From positions 3,286,001 to 3,350,000 of the forward strand of contig NZ_JALLPK010000001.1 of the NCBI RefSeq assembly GCF_023276375.1: a DNA stretch of 64,000 bases, in the 5' to 3' direction. Under the pieces are notes generated by a model, which did not search any database, was not told the origin of the DNA, and saw only the letters and a program-made list of their open reading frames with translations. A program made the position numbers and the translations under genes. Of the stretch, positions 44,966-54,262 are shown in pieces (the stretch's first letter is position 1; each line of letters starts with the position of its first letter). Source of the DNA: Halocatena marina (GTDB taxonomy: Archaea > Halobacteriota > Halobacteria > Halobacteriales > Haloarculaceae).

Positions 44966-45694
44966 ATGTCCGACCCATATGGTCGTGCGATTCGAGATGC
45001 GTATCACGATCAACGAGAGGAGCCACTGCTCGACCGTCACGGAAACTACGGTACCGAGCACACTCAGTTAGAATCGCTCTACCTCAACGAGTTCACTCCC
45101 ACTGGAACAGACAGCGAATGGGTCGTGTCGTGGCTCGATGGTCCATTGCTCGATATGGGTGCTGGAACGGGGCGACAGGCCCTCTATTTCCAAGATCAGT
45201 TCGAGACAGTCGCCATCGATACGAGCGAGCATCTCGTCGAAACGATGCGTGATCGGGGCGTCACTGACGCGCGTCGTGCAAGCATGTTTTCGCTTAGAGA
45301 CGAGTTCAAACGTGAGCGCTTTCGATCGGCGCTTGCAATCGGGACACAAGTGGGGCTCGCAGGTTCGATGCAAGGGTTGCGACAGTTCCTCGGTGACCTT
45401 GCATTCGTGACGATGCCTGAAGCAACGGCGGTTCTCGATTCGTACCACCCAGACTGGCTCGCAGCCGTCGATCCGCCCCATTACCGCCACGATCCCACAG
45501 CGGGGCTTGCCTACCGGATACAGCAGTTCGAGTACGAAGGTGCTCTGAGCGAACCGTTGCTGTTTCGGTTGTTCTCGCCTGATCGGCTTCGAGAAGCGAC
45601 GGTCGGAACCGGATGGAAGGTGAGCGAAACCAGACGGCATCCGAGTGCGCGTGACGATGCGGTTCAGTATCGAGCGGCGCTCGAAAAAGTATGA
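44966..45694 (+). CDS. Class I SAM-dependent methyltransferase
   Basis: The 242-residue protein has the SAM-binding glycine motif LLDMGAGTGRQALYF (about residues 60-74). An acidic strand end (VAIDTSEHLVETMRDRG) and the later ALAIGTQVGLAGSM, which replaces the usual DPP motif, follow. The substrate cannot be inferred. The start MSDPYGRAIRDAYHD at 44966 is preferred to the open frame from 44885. It precedes the DUF4166-YndJ pair, from which it is separated by 171 bp with its own regulatory-looking repeat. Confidence 0.85.
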   Translation: MSDPYGRAIRDAYHDQREEPLLDRHGNYGTEHTQLESLYLNEFTPTGTDSEWVVSWLDGPLLDMGAGTGRQALYFQDQFETVAIDTSEHLVETMRDRGVTDARRASMFSLRDEFKRERFRSALAIGTQVGLAGSMQGLRQFLGDLAFVTMPEATAVLDSYHPDWLAAVDPPHYRHDPTAGLAYRIQQFEYEGALSEPLLFRLFSPDRLREATVGTGWKVSETRRHPSARDDAVQYRAALEKV

Positions 45695-45804
45695 GTGGAC
45701 GTGGAGACACAGAAATTTGCTCCAGCACAGAATGATGCTTTCGCCTTCCGAACATTGATCTGCCTACACTAGTGTCCGTCAAATTGAATTCCAGCCGATT
45801 AATT

Positions 45805-45869
45805 AATATCTGGCTGAAAGATATTGTATGGATGAATGTAACGGCTTCATTACTGGAGGCTGTGCGTGA
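45805..45869 (+). promoter_or_regulatory. Inverted repeat and short upstream frame before the DUF4166 gene
   Basis: AATATCT/AGATATT (45805-45825, 7 bp, 7-nt loop) lies in an AT-rich promoter-like stretch. It is followed by a 13-codon frame, ATG 45828 to TGA 45867-45869 (MDECNGFITGGCA). Its stop overlaps the GTG start of the DUF4166 gene, and a GGAGG at 45855-45859 lies 6 nt before that GTG. The short frame could couple translation or be a chance feature. Confidence 0.35.
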
Positions 45870-46531
45870 CATCACTGTTCGAACGGGCAGTCGGAAGCGA
45901 CTGGACGGAACTACACCCCCAGATCCGCGAGCGGTACGGTCTCAGTGCTGACGACAGCGTGGCCATCGGAACGGGGCGGATGAGCCAACTCACGCACAAT
46001 GTGCTCGCGCTACCCGTGTTGTGGCTCGGTACGACCCAAAACGTCCTTTTTCCCGAGAGCGGAACCGACATTCCATTCGAAATCAAATCCGAGGCGTTCA
46101 TCGACACGGACGGAAACGAGGCGCTACGACTTCAGCGGCGCTTCGAGACCGACCCTCCACGCCGGTTCGACGATACGATGCGCTGGAACCCAGAACGAGA
46201 GTGCATTACCGAGTTCCTCGGGCGTGACGGACGACTCGTCGCCGACATTCACCTCTCGGTCGCGGACGGCGGACTCGTCATCGAGATCGGTGAGCAGTGG
46301 ATCCGGTTCGGTGATCGGTTTATCAGCGTACCGACACCGCTTGCAGCCAATGCAATCCTGCAGGACTGGTACGACGAGTATGCGGGCCGATTTCGTGTCG
46401 CAGCATCCATCACGAATCCACTGGCCGGTCACGTTTTTGGCTACCAAGGAGTCTTCGACAACGAGTGGCGCGATGAACCCCCTACCGATGAACCAGTTCG
46501 CCACAGCAGCCTCCCGAGTGGTCGGCAATGA
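45866..46531 (+). CDS. DUF4166 domain protein
   Basis: This 221-residue protein starts at GTG after a good ribosome-binding site (GGAGG). The sequence follows the DUF4166 pattern: LHPQIRERYGLSADDSVAIGTGRM near the N-terminus, FPESGTDIPFEI, and RFDDTMRWNPER. It ends with the membrane-adjacent ITNPLAGHVFGYQGVF segment. DUF4166 often occurs fused to saccharopine-dehydrogenase-like enzymes or beside YndJ proteins. Its stop overlaps the start of the next gene by 4 bp, so the two are co-translated. Biochemical role unknown. Confidence 0.82.
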   Translation: MTSLFERAVGSDWTELHPQIRERYGLSADDSVAIGTGRMSQLTHNVLALPVLWLGTTQNVLFPESGTDIPFEIKSEAFIDTDGNEALRLQRRFETDPPRRFDDTMRWNPERECITEFLGRDGRLVADIHLSVADGGLVIEIGEQWIRFGDRFISVPTPLAANAILQDWYDEYAGRFRVAASITNPLAGHVFGYQGVFDNEWRDEPPTDEPVRHSSLPSGRQ

Positions 46532-48303
46532 ACGCCTCCCGACTCGGTTTTCATCCACAGAGAGTGAGCGACGGAAGCGCCGTTATCGGAGGGGCAATGT
46601 GGCTCGCGATAGTGGTTGGTGGGCCGTTCCGACGGCTCGAACTGCTCCTCTTGCTCGCCCCGTTAGTACTCGTCCCGCTTTTGCTCGGGATGATCCCAGC
46701 TGAGGGTGGGCGTGAGACTAGCTCGCGCTGGTACTGGTGTGCCGTTCTTGGTCAACCGATCGGTGCGCTTCTCGTCACCGCCTCGTTTGCGCTCGACCAC
46801 GGTGTTCTCGCCGGAATGTTGATTGTCCCGTGGGGGGCTGTTACGCTCTCGATGGCGCTCTGGGGACTCGAACGGCTCCTCCCACGCGGGCCCGAACCGC
46901 TTTCGGAGCTGAGTATCGACGCTGGTCTGTTGTACATCACTGTCGGTAGCTGCTGGCTGCTAATCAGTCGGTTGGGAATGAATCCGCTGGGATTTGGCGA
47001 TCCGATCGTCTTTTTTACAGGCATTCACTTTCATTACGCGGGATTCGTCTTGCCGCTTCTGGCCGGTATCGCCGGACGAGCGCTTTCAAACGGCGTCTGG
47101 CGTCGTATCTACACGTTCTCGGTCGTGACGATCGTGTTCGGTCCCGGGTTGATCGCTGCTGGAATCACGCTGTCGCCACTGGTCGAAGTCGTGGCTGTGA
47201 CCGCGCTCACCGTTGGCGTGGTTGCGTTCGCGCTAGTCACACTCCTCGCCATCGTTCCCGCACGCACGAATCGGTTCCAACAGGCAGCACTAACGGTTTC
47301 CTCGCTTGCTATCGCGGCATCGATGGTGTTCGCGTTTGGCTACGGACTTTCGGAGTTTCTCGGGCGAACACTCGCTGGATTGCAGATCGGAACGATGGTT
47401 GCGTTTCACGGGCACTTGAACGCACTTGGATTCGCGCTGTGCGGCGCGGTCGGCTGGCGCGTCGCTGTGCCGGCATCGTACTCAGTGTGCCACGCTCCAT
47501 TCAGTTCGCTCACTGCTGACGGTCGCGTCGGAGCGGATTACCTCGAACGGAACGGGATCGTCGGCCCATTGTCGCCGAGCGGTCAGATGGACGATTTGGC
47601 CGCGTACGATCGTCCTGATTTTGATTCCGGGGCTGTCCACCCAGCGATCCGAACGTTCTACGAACACACAGCCGAGTACGAGTTGCGCTATAAAGCGACG
47701 TGGCACCCTGGCTTTCGGACGGGCGCGCGTCTTGCAAAGCGGTTGACTATGCGAATCGAGCAGCTCGATCTCCCCGTAGGAGCAAATTCCCAGCGGACAG
47801 ACAGTCAAATCGTCGATATCGACGACTCAGTTGACGGACGAACAGGCGTTCGGGCGTGGATTCGGACAGACACAGAGACGGGAAATGCAGTGTTCGTCGC
47901 TGCCTACGCAACGCACGAACACGATGGTGAAACGTACATGAACATCGGACTCCCCTTGCCGTGGTGCAATTTATCGGCTCTCTTGTGGATGGACACAATC
48001 GAAACCGACGTCGATAGTGCGGGGATCCGGCTTTCCTCACGAACGCGGGATGAACAGGGCAATAAAGGACTCTATCTCATCACACCACACCTCCCTGTTC
48101 GCCTCCCAATGTGTGAGGATTTTCGTGTTTGGCCAGCGTCAGTGGATGCACCACAGGCACCGACAACGCTCCGTACCGACGACACGGCACTCGTTGCACA
48201 GCACGAAATGTGGCTGTTCGGACAGCAGTTTCTCACCATACAGTATGCGATCGAACACGTCGGATCTACGAACGAGTCACCCGAGTCGAAAAGACGGTCG
48301 TGA
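46528..48303 (+). CDS. YndJ-like membrane protein with soluble C-terminal domain
   Basis: The 591-residue protein has about ten hydrophobic helices over residues 15-320. They include the conserved-looking ITVGSCWLLISRLGMNPLGF and FFTGIHFHYAGFVLPLLAG segments, with histidines facing the bilayer, and MVAFHGHLNALGFALCGAVGW. This matches the YndJ family. Residues 360-590 form a soluble domain starting near AAYDRPDFDSGAVHPAIRTFYEHTAEYEL. A DUF4166-like relation to the upstream gene product is possible. The His-rich helices suggest metal or heme handling, which is speculation. It overlaps the DUF4166 gene by 4 bp. Confidence 0.78.
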   Translation: MNASRLGFHPQRVSDGSAVIGGAMWLAIVVGGPFRRLELLLLLAPLVLVPLLLGMIPAEGGRETSSRWYWCAVLGQPIGALLVTASFALDHGVLAGMLIVPWGAVTLSMALWGLERLLPRGPEPLSELSIDAGLLYITVGSCWLLISRLGMNPLGFGDPIVFFTGIHFHYAGFVLPLLAGIAGRALSNGVWRRIYTFSVVTIVFGPGLIAAGITLSPLVEVVAVTALTVGVVAFALVTLLAIVPARTNRFQQAALTVSSLAIAASMVFAFGYGLSEFLGRTLAGLQIGTMVAFHGHLNALGFALCGAVGWRVAVPASYSVCHAPFSSLTADGRVGADYLERNGIVGPLSPSGQMDDLAAYDRPDFDSGAVHPAIRTFYEHTAEYELRYKATWHPGFRTGARLAKRLTMRIEQLDLPVGANSQRTDSQIVDIDDSVDGRTGVRAWIRTDTETGNAVFVAAYATHEHDGETYMNIGLPLPWCNLSALLWMDTIETDVDSAGIRLSSRTRDEQGNKGLYLITPHLPVRLPMCEDFRVWPASVDAPQAPTTLRTDDTALVAQHEMWLFGQQFLTIQYAIEHVGSTNESPESKRRS

Positions 48304-48393
48304 GTCGATCCCTCGCTCATCGAAGTTGTTTCGTTCAGAAATATCCGCTATCGATAACGCAATGGATAAACGCAAGAGCAGGGAAAGGAAGCC

Positions 48394-49464
48394 ATGCAGC
48401 GGGCCGAACCGCAGGATTTCGCTCGCGTTCTCTCATCGATGTGTACGGTGCCCCACCCAAAGGCCCGCACAGCGGCAGAACGCTTTCTGACGACGAATCC
48501 CGGTGATCCTGGTACGTATGAAACTGTCGCGGCGCTCGAAGAGAAAGCCATTGGCATGCTCGGAGCGGTAGCTGGCCATCCGTCTGCTGGGGGCTATATC
48601 GCATCTGGCGGCACAGAGGCGAATATTCAGGCGGTCCGTATTGCTCGCAATCGCGCCCGCACTCACAGAGACGTCACGTCACCGAACGTCGTTGTCCCCG
48701 AAAGTGCTCACTTCAGCTTCACAAAAGCAGCTGACGTGCTTGGTATCGAGCTCCGACGCGCACCACTCACAGACTACCGCGTCGATACAGACGCGATGGC
48801 CGCGCTTGCCGACGAGGAGACGGTGTTGATGGTTGGTGTTGCCGGGACGACCGAATACGGTCGTGTCGATCCCATTCCCGACATCGCTACACTTGCTCAC
48901 GAGTACGATGCACTCTGTCACGTCGATGCTGCGTGGGGCGGATTCGTGCTCCCGTTCACGGGCCACGAGTGGAACTTCGCGCACGCACCAATCGATACGA
49001 TGACCATTGACCCCCACAAGATGGGCCAAGCGGTCGTCCCCGCCGGTGGGCTGCTCGCACGCACGCAGGAACTACTCAATCCACTCGCCATCGATACGCC
49101 GTATCTCGAATCTACATCACAAGTAACCCTCACAGGAACACGCAGTGGAGCGGGTGTTGCGAGTGCTGTTGGCGCGATGGACGCGCTGTGGCCCGAGGGC
49201 TACCGCAAGGCGGCAACAACCGGACAAGAGAACGCAGAGTGGTTCGCAAACGAGCTTTCTGCTCGTGGCTACGCAGTCGTCGATCCTGTTCTCCCGCTCG
49301 TAGCGGCCGATATCCCACACGAAACGATCAGAAAGCTGCGCGATCGAGATTGGCGCATCTCGAAAACGAGTTCCGGAGAGCTTCGCATCGTGATGATGCC
49401 ACACGTCACTCGTGAGATGCTCACGGCGTTCGTCTCCGACCTCGATCGAATTGGGCAAAAATAA
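48394..49464 (+). CDS. mfnA: L-tyrosine/L-aspartate decarboxylase MfnA
   Basis: This 356-residue group II PLP decarboxylase has the PLP Lys K209 in TIDPHKMGQ, a stacking His in [15 protein letters not shown] (H106), and [12 protein letters not shown] with the pyridine-nitrogen Asp. The archaeal MfnA branch is supported by [15 protein letters not shown]. In methanogens it makes tyramine for methanofuran. In haloarchaea, which lack methanofuran, the aspartate decarboxylase activity giving beta-alanine for coenzyme A is the likely role (established for related archaea, inferred here). Confidence 0.93.
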   Translation: MQRAEPQDFARVLSSMCTVPHPKARTAAERFLTTNPGDPGTYETVAALEEKAIGMLGAVAGHPSAGGYIASGGTEANIQAVRIARNRARTHRDVTSPNVVVPESAHFSFTKAADVLGIELRRAPLTDYRVDTDAMAALADEETVLMVGVAGTTEYGRVDPIPDIATLAHEYDALCHVDAAWGGFVLPFTGHEWNFAHAPIDTMTIDPHKMGQAVVPAGGLLARTQELLNPLAIDTPYLESTSQVTLTGTRSGAGVASAVGAMDALWPEGYRKAATTGQENAEWFANELSARGYAVVDPVLPLVAADIPHETIRKLRDRDWRISKTSSGELRIVMMPHVTREMLTAFVSDLDRIGQK

Positions 49465-49552
49465 CCCAATAATCAGTCATTTATCCTGGAAGAATTGGAC
49501 CGGTTATTGCGTGGAGCAAAGCTAAGTATCGACGCGCGTGTAGTTACAACTG

Positions 49553-49843
49553 ATGTGGGGAATGCGACTGGGACGGGCTGAACATGTGACATGCATTGCC
49601 TGCGGGCTGACGATCGTCCGATCAGACGCCCGTGAGTACGACAAGGAGGGTGATCGATGGTCCCGAAGTGGAAAAGAATTTGAATACCTCTGCAAGGCCT
49701 GTTACCGTGAGCTTAACCATCAGCCTCGCGACGAACTTGAGGCGCTCCTCATCGATATCGAACAGCCAATTCGCATGACCCAAGAAGAGTTCGTACACCG
49801 ATACAACAAACGTGTCAAGGAACGATATGGACCGGTCGAATAA
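49553..49843 (+). CDS. DUF7562 family zinc-ribbon protein
   Basis: This 96-residue protein has an N-terminal treble-clef-like zinc site: CIACG (Cys 14/17) paired with CKACYREL (Cys 47/50). The C-terminus is helical and Glu/Arg-rich (MTQEEFVHRYNKRVKERYG). The arrangement matches small haloarchaeal proteins I know as DUF7562. It may bind nucleic acid or protein. A second start (MRLGRAEHVTC) lies three codons downstream at 49562. It precedes the RNase R family gene by 117 bp. Confidence 0.7.
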   Translation: MWGMRLGRAEHVTCIACGLTIVRSDAREYDKEGDRWSRSGKEFEYLCKACYRELNHQPRDELEALLIDIEQPIRMTQEEFVHRYNKRVKERYGPVE

Positions 49844-49960
49844 CATTCAAATACTTTTCGGGTGTGATGTCGACAGATACTGTTCTGTGCTCAGTCGTCC
49901 CTTCTTTCAATTCTCTCTCGCTCCCGACACGGCTAACTGTCCCACTGCTGTACACCATTT

Positions 49961-51298
49961 ATGACCGATTCACAAAATCAAGCGGCCGCCGGAACCGCCG
50001 AAGGGCAAGGTCCAGTCACGATCGATGAAGACCTTGCACGTCATCTCGACAATAAGCGAGAGGAGCTCTTCGAGAAGTTTGAGATCCGTGATGCGTTTCC
50101 GCCTGAAGTGATAGAGGAAGCCGAACAACGGACGGACGGTGTCCAAGAAGAGATTCAAGCCGAAATCGACGACCGCGCTGATCTCCGTGATCGGACAACG
50201 TGGACGACCGACCCCATCGACGCACAGGATTTTGACGATGCAATCAGCATCGAACGGACCGACGAAGAGTACATTCTGTGGGTGCACATTGCCGATGTCA
50301 CACACTATGTCCACCCGGATAGCAATATGTGGGCAGAAGCAATCGAACGCAGCAACTCCGTGTATCTCCCTGCGTACACCATCCACATGCTTCCGCCAAT
50401 GCTCGCAGAGACGGTTTGCTCTCTCGTTCCCAACGAAGACCGTCTCGCTCACACGGTCGAGATGCATCTGGATCCCGAAACGCTCACCTACGAATCCATC
50501 GACATCTATAAATCTGTCATCAACTCGGACGAACGGCTGACGTACACACAGTGCGAAAATCGTCTCGACGATCCCGACGCGCCGTTGCACGAGGAGTGTT
50601 CGCTCGTCTATGAACTCGCAGAGCAGATGCACGAACAGCGAAAGGCAGACGGATCGCTCGTGCTGAACCCGAGCCGTGACCGTGCCCACACTATCATCGA
50701 GGAGTGTATGCTAAAAGCAAACAAGGCCGTCACGCACGAGCTCATGTGGAGCCGTGGCGTCGAAGCGATGTATCGCGTCCACCCACAACCGTCTCCTGAA
50801 GAGTGGGACGAGGCCCTCCGAGAAATTCAAGAACTCGACGGTGTCTCCATCCCCGGTGGATCGTGGGACGACCCACGAAAAGCCGTCAACGCAACGCTCG
50901 AACAGGCGCCTGACCGCCAGCTCCGAAAGATCCAGCGCGCGGTGATGAAAGTGATGCCTCGCGCGAAGTATATGAACGACCCGTTCGGCGGCCACCACGC
51001 CCTCAACTTCGAGATATACGGTCACTTCACGAGTCCTATCCGGCGACTTTCCGATCTCATCAACCACTGGATCGTCTATACGAACGACGTTCCTGTGAAT
51101 CTCCTCAAACTGTGTGACCGCGCGTCTGAAAAGCAGATCAGCGCAGAGCGGTGTGAGCGCGAATACAAGCAGTTCCTACAAGAGGTCGGTCTCGATCCGT
51201 ACGCAGTCAACAATCGTGGACTCGTCGTCGTCGAAGAGGAAGAAGAAGACGACGATGGTGACGATGAGGGTGAGAGCGGGGAAGATACCCCGAGATAG
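49961..51298 (+). CDS. rnr: RNase R/RNase II family (RNB domain) exoribonuclease
   Basis: The 445-residue protein contains the catalytic RNB domain with its Asp cluster in DPIDAQDFDDAIS (D84, D90, D92, D93). Also present are VHIADVTHYV, LPPMLAETVCSLVPNEDRLA and the C-terminal YGHFTSPIRRLSDLINH. It lacks the cold-shock and S1 domains of bacterial RNase R, as other haloarchaeal homologues do. It ends in a Glu/Asp run (VVEEEEEDDDGDD). It degrades RNA 3'-5'; in haloarchaea RNase R is considered an important exonuclease, where exosome genes are often absent. Confidence 0.94.
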   Translation: MTDSQNQAAAGTAEGQGPVTIDEDLARHLDNKREELFEKFEIRDAFPPEVIEEAEQRTDGVQEEIQAEIDDRADLRDRTTWTTDPIDAQDFDDAISIERTDEEYILWVHIADVTHYVHPDSNMWAEAIERSNSVYLPAYTIHMLPPMLAETVCSLVPNEDRLAHTVEMHLDPETLTYESIDIYKSVINSDERLTYTQCENRLDDPDAPLHEECSLVYELAEQMHEQRKADGSLVLNPSRDRAHTIIEECMLKANKAVTHELMWSRGVEAMYRVHPQPSPEEWDEALREIQELDGVSIPGGSWDDPRKAVNATLEQAPDRQLRKIQRAVMKVMPRAKYMNDPFGGHHALNFEIYGHFTSPIRRLSDLINHWIVYTNDVPVNLLKLCDRASEKQISAERCEREYKQFLQEVGLDPYAVNNRGLVVVEEEEEDDDGDDEGESGEDTPR

Positions 51299-51415
51299 AT
51301 AATTTGGTTGCTTTTGTGGCACAGTAGAAACGAAAACGGGATCGGATTGTATTTCGGTATTTCTGGAAACCGCCCCGTCTTCACTATGTACGACACCGTG
51401 GTAGCAGTCGTGATG

Positions 51416-51727
51416 ATGTCCGAATCTCATCGACTGACAAACGAGAGCAACTACGACCGTATGGTGTCACAGGTACTGGATACGCGGTGGGATACGTATC
51501 GCAGCGAACTTCGTCAGGCCGATCGAATTGTGTTTGATCGACTCCACGACCATGCTCACGCACACGCAGCCGCGAGCAGAGCGTATATGGAGGCGCGTGA
51601 GATAGAACATCCGCTGCACATCGAACGGGCAGCGTTCGTTTCGATGCTCATCGAACAGCAGACCCACATCGATGATCTCGAAGATCGACTCGACCACTTA
51701 GAGAAAGATCTGAACGACGAGGAGTGA
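51416..51727 (+). CDS. Hypothetical helical protein
   Basis: The 103-residue protein starts MSESHRLTNESNYDRMVSQ and is helical throughout. It has a His-rich part (DRLHDHAHAHAAASRAYMEAREIEHPLHIERAAF) and a C-terminal coiled coil (HIDDLEDRLDHLEKDL). The acidic composition and end-to-end helix pattern suggest a real haloarchaeal gene. Start choices are the ATGs at 51413 and 51416; the frame upstream to 51308 is not protein-like. The family is not recognised. The His cluster might bind metal. Confidence 0.6.
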   Translation: MSESHRLTNESNYDRMVSQVLDTRWDTYRSELRQADRIVFDRLHDHAHAHAAASRAYMEAREIEHPLHIERAAFVSMLIEQQTHIDDLEDRLDHLEKDLNDEE

Positions 51728-52118
51728 GATATATTCATAAGAATTTATCCGAAAATACTATCGTACGTGGATAACACTGAATTGTGCTGTCTCGGTTGAG
51801 GCATGAAACCATTCGATATCGCTTCGGAGAGAAATGGCGAATTAAAACGCTAGTCTTTCCTACTGTCCGAGTGTGTTTTCCGCTCAGTATGAGGTGCCCG
51901 ACCAGATGAAGCTCTGTTTTCTAATTCTAATCAATCAACTCGCCCCCAGTGGGGCTCTGACACTACTCCTCAATGGTGCCCGCCACACTGACGCTCATTC
52001 AATTTCCGAGTATACAGACTGTTTCATTGAGGGGACAGGCGCACGTGCCGTCTGTAGATACCTTCGTGATGTATCCGCGGATACGCTTGGAGTTCGATAC
52101 CTGGAGGAGTGTTAGAAC
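51728..52118. other. 391-bp intergenic region before the flippase gene
   Basis: The stretch includes an open frame at 51873-52115 whose product lacks the acidic bias and any recognisable motif, so I do not call it. GGAGGAG at 52103-52109 lies just before the flippase GTG and is a likely ribosome-binding site, which implies a leadered transcript from this region. Confidence 0.4.
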
Positions 52119-53636
52119 GTGAGCGAACAACCAGCCTCTGAGCGTCAACTGTCGTCGTTACAATCGATTGTCGACGGGGCCTCGATCTTCATTATTGGCG
52201 AGATTCTGTACAAGGCATCTGGCTTTGTGTTGAATTTTCTTTTAGCGAAAGCGCTTGGACCAGTGCTGTATGGGGTCTATTCGTACGCGTACTCATATAT
52301 CACTGTTTCGACGACGTTTGCGGGGATGGGAACTGATAATGCCGTCTTACGGTATCTCCCTGCGTATTCCGACGACGAATCGACGCAAAATTGGGTCTTT
52401 GGTTTGTCGACGCTGTCCACCGTTGTGGGTAGTTGTCTCGTTGCTGGCGGACTTTTCGTCCTCGCCCCGACGATCAACCAGTACACACTCAATCATGAGC
52501 TGTTCGTCGATGTTATGCGAATTATCGCGATTATTCTACCGTTCGACACCCTCATCAGACTGTTCAGTAGCACATTTCGTGGATTAGAACTCCCCACCGA
52601 ACAGATTCTGCTCCAAAAGATCCTCAGACCAGGGCTCAGGATCTGCGTGGTTGCATTTGCCCTGTTTCTCGGATATACGCTCTTGGATACGGTCGCTGCA
52701 CTCGTCGTTGCCAGTGTCCTCGCGTGCTCACTTGGGGTGTATCTCTTGCTTCGTCGAACATCACTCCGTCCGTCATTTGCAGGACTGTCGGGGAATTCGG
52801 CGACACGAGAGATTGCGTCGTATTACAACTACTCGCTTCCGCTGATGTTCTCGCAAGCCGGATCGATCCTCTACAACCGCATCGACGTCTTCATGGTCGG
52901 TTACTTCATCGAATCGAGCGCGGTTGGGTTCTACAATATCGCATTTCTTATGTCGAGCGCGATCACGCTTCCGCTGATAGGGGTTAACCAGTTGTTTGCT
53001 CCGATTGCATCTCGACTCTACGATGACGGTGAACAGGCGGAGCTGAATGAGATCTATACGACGGTTACGCGATGGGTGTTCACTGTCTCACTCTTTGCAA
53101 CGCTCGGTGCGATCATCTACGCTCGTGATGTGCTTGCGATCCTTGGTCAAGATTACGTTCCCGGCGCACCCGTCCTCGCTCTCTTCGCCGTCGGACAGCT
53201 GCTGAACGCAAGCGTTGGCCCGAGCAACTACCTCCTCATGATGACCGATCACCAGTACGTGTCGTTTCTCAACCATTGGGGATTTGGTCTCCTCAACGTC
53301 GTGCTCAACGTCTACTTCATCCTTCAGTTCGGATTCGTCGGAGCGGCACTCGCAACAGCGAGCATTCTTGGTGCTTTGAATATCGCACGCTGGCTCGAAA
53401 TCAGACACCTCGAAGGACTGACGCCCTTTTCTCGTGAGTACTACAAACCGATCGTTGCGGGTATCGGCGCTGCAGGTGCACTCTCTCTCCCGACGCTGTG
53501 GCTGTCTGGAATGGTGCTCCTCGTGGTTGGTGGCGTCTTTGGCTTGCTAATCTACGTACTGGTACTGTATCTTCTTGGAGTGGAACAATCGGATATCGAG
53601 TTTGCAAAGCAGATGTGGAATCGACACAGCGGCTAG
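52119..53636 (+). CDS. Oligosaccharide flippase (Wzx/MATE-type polysaccharide transporter)
   Basis: This 505-residue membrane protein has about 14 hydrophobic segments spread over its whole length. It starts with ASIFIIGEILYKASGFVLNFLLAKALGP, a hallmark of the polysaccharide-transport/flippase family, and has SLPLMFSQAGSILYNRIDVFMVGYF at the start of the second half. It should flip lipid-linked sugars for N-glycosylation or surface polymer synthesis, like AglR-type proteins in haloarchaea. It starts at GTG after a GGAGG site. No glycosyltransferase genes lie beside it, so it is an orphan member of such a pathway. Confidence 0.9.
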   Translation: MSEQPASERQLSSLQSIVDGASIFIIGEILYKASGFVLNFLLAKALGPVLYGVYSYAYSYITVSTTFAGMGTDNAVLRYLPAYSDDESTQNWVFGLSTLSTVVGSCLVAGGLFVLAPTINQYTLNHELFVDVMRIIAIILPFDTLIRLFSSTFRGLELPTEQILLQKILRPGLRICVVAFALFLGYTLLDTVAALVVASVLACSLGVYLLLRRTSLRPSFAGLSGNSATREIASYYNYSLPLMFSQAGSILYNRIDVFMVGYFIESSAVGFYNIAFLMSSAITLPLIGVNQLFAPIASRLYDDGEQAELNEIYTTVTRWVFTVSLFATLGAIIYARDVLAILGQDYVPGAPVLALFAVGQLLNASVGPSNYLLMMTDHQYVSFLNHWGFGLLNVVLNVYFILQFGFVGAALATASILGALNIARWLEIRHLEGLTPFSREYYKPIVAGIGAAGALSLPTLWLSGMVLLVVGGVFGLLIYVLVLYLLGVEQSDIEFAKQMWNRHSG

Positions 53637-53754
53637 GTTACTCGATATGCAGTGTTGTGATACCGAAGTTGAGATATCGAAGTCGCGATACTGAGTTGCA
53701 GACTGTCCGGCCGGATTCAATTGTTGCGTAATCGCTGTTTCAAATGGCGACACC

Positions 53755-53939
53755 TCATCCAATCACGACTGGAACAGACTCGGTTAGAGACGCCTCGATA
53801 TCGACGCAGTCTGGCGGATGAACAGAGAAGCCACTCTCTCGGTATTGTACTCGTACACAACAGAGGGCTCCTTGGTGAGCTCTTCGGTAAGTCGGTAGTG
53901 ATCTCCGATCACAGATGTCTCTTTGATGAGTGAACCCAT
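53755..53939 (-). pseudogene. Frameshifted HalOD1-like protein
   Basis: From ATG 53939 a frame reads MGSLIKETSVIGDHYRLTEELTKEPSVVYEYNTE, resembling the start of haloarchaeal HalOD1-domain proteins. After that point the matching continuation lies in the next frame (ESGFSVHPPDCVDIEASLTESVPVVIG, stop at 53757-53755), which has the proline, cysteine/acid and hydrophobic order expected of the domain's second half. A single frameshift near 53850 would join them. The gene therefore appears broken. It is the only coding trace in the 460-bp gap between the flippase gene and tRNA-Cys. Confidence 0.4.
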
Positions 53940-54096
53940 TTGCTCCCCAATCGGGGAGTGATTTTTGGAACATAACGCGCTTCTGTTGAATTTCGAAGTC
54001 TGCACCCGATTGTCGTGAATGCGTCGTCTCAAGCCTGAACCGATAGAGATGTCACTCTTGTTATGAATAGTGAAAAATGAATGAAACGAAAATGAA

Positions 54097-54171
54097 AGCC
54101 AAGGGCCGGATTTGAACCGGCGTGTAGCCGCTCTGCAGGCGGCCGCGTAAACCGGACTCTGCCACCTTGGC
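54097..54171 (-). tRNA. tRNA-Cys (GCA)
   Basis: The acceptor stem is GCCAAGG/CCTTGGC, the anticodon arm GCCGC-CTGCAGA-GCGGC with anticodon GCA, the T arm GCCGG-TTCAAAT-CCGGC, and the discriminator U, as expected for Cys. There is no intron. It is the last gene of the rRNA operon, just downstream of 5S, a common haloarchaeal position. Confidence 0.96.
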
Positions 54172-54262
54172 GCAGATGCTTCTACTCGGAGTGTACGAAT
54201 AAGGATAGCGATTTTAAGTCAGTACCGTCGCTATCCGATGATTGAAATGAAGTATGAATGGA

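Noticed and set aside
51873..52115. 80-codon open frame ending just before the flippase gene
   Set aside because: Product lacks acidic bias and any recognisable motif; its end coincides with the flippase ribosome-binding site.
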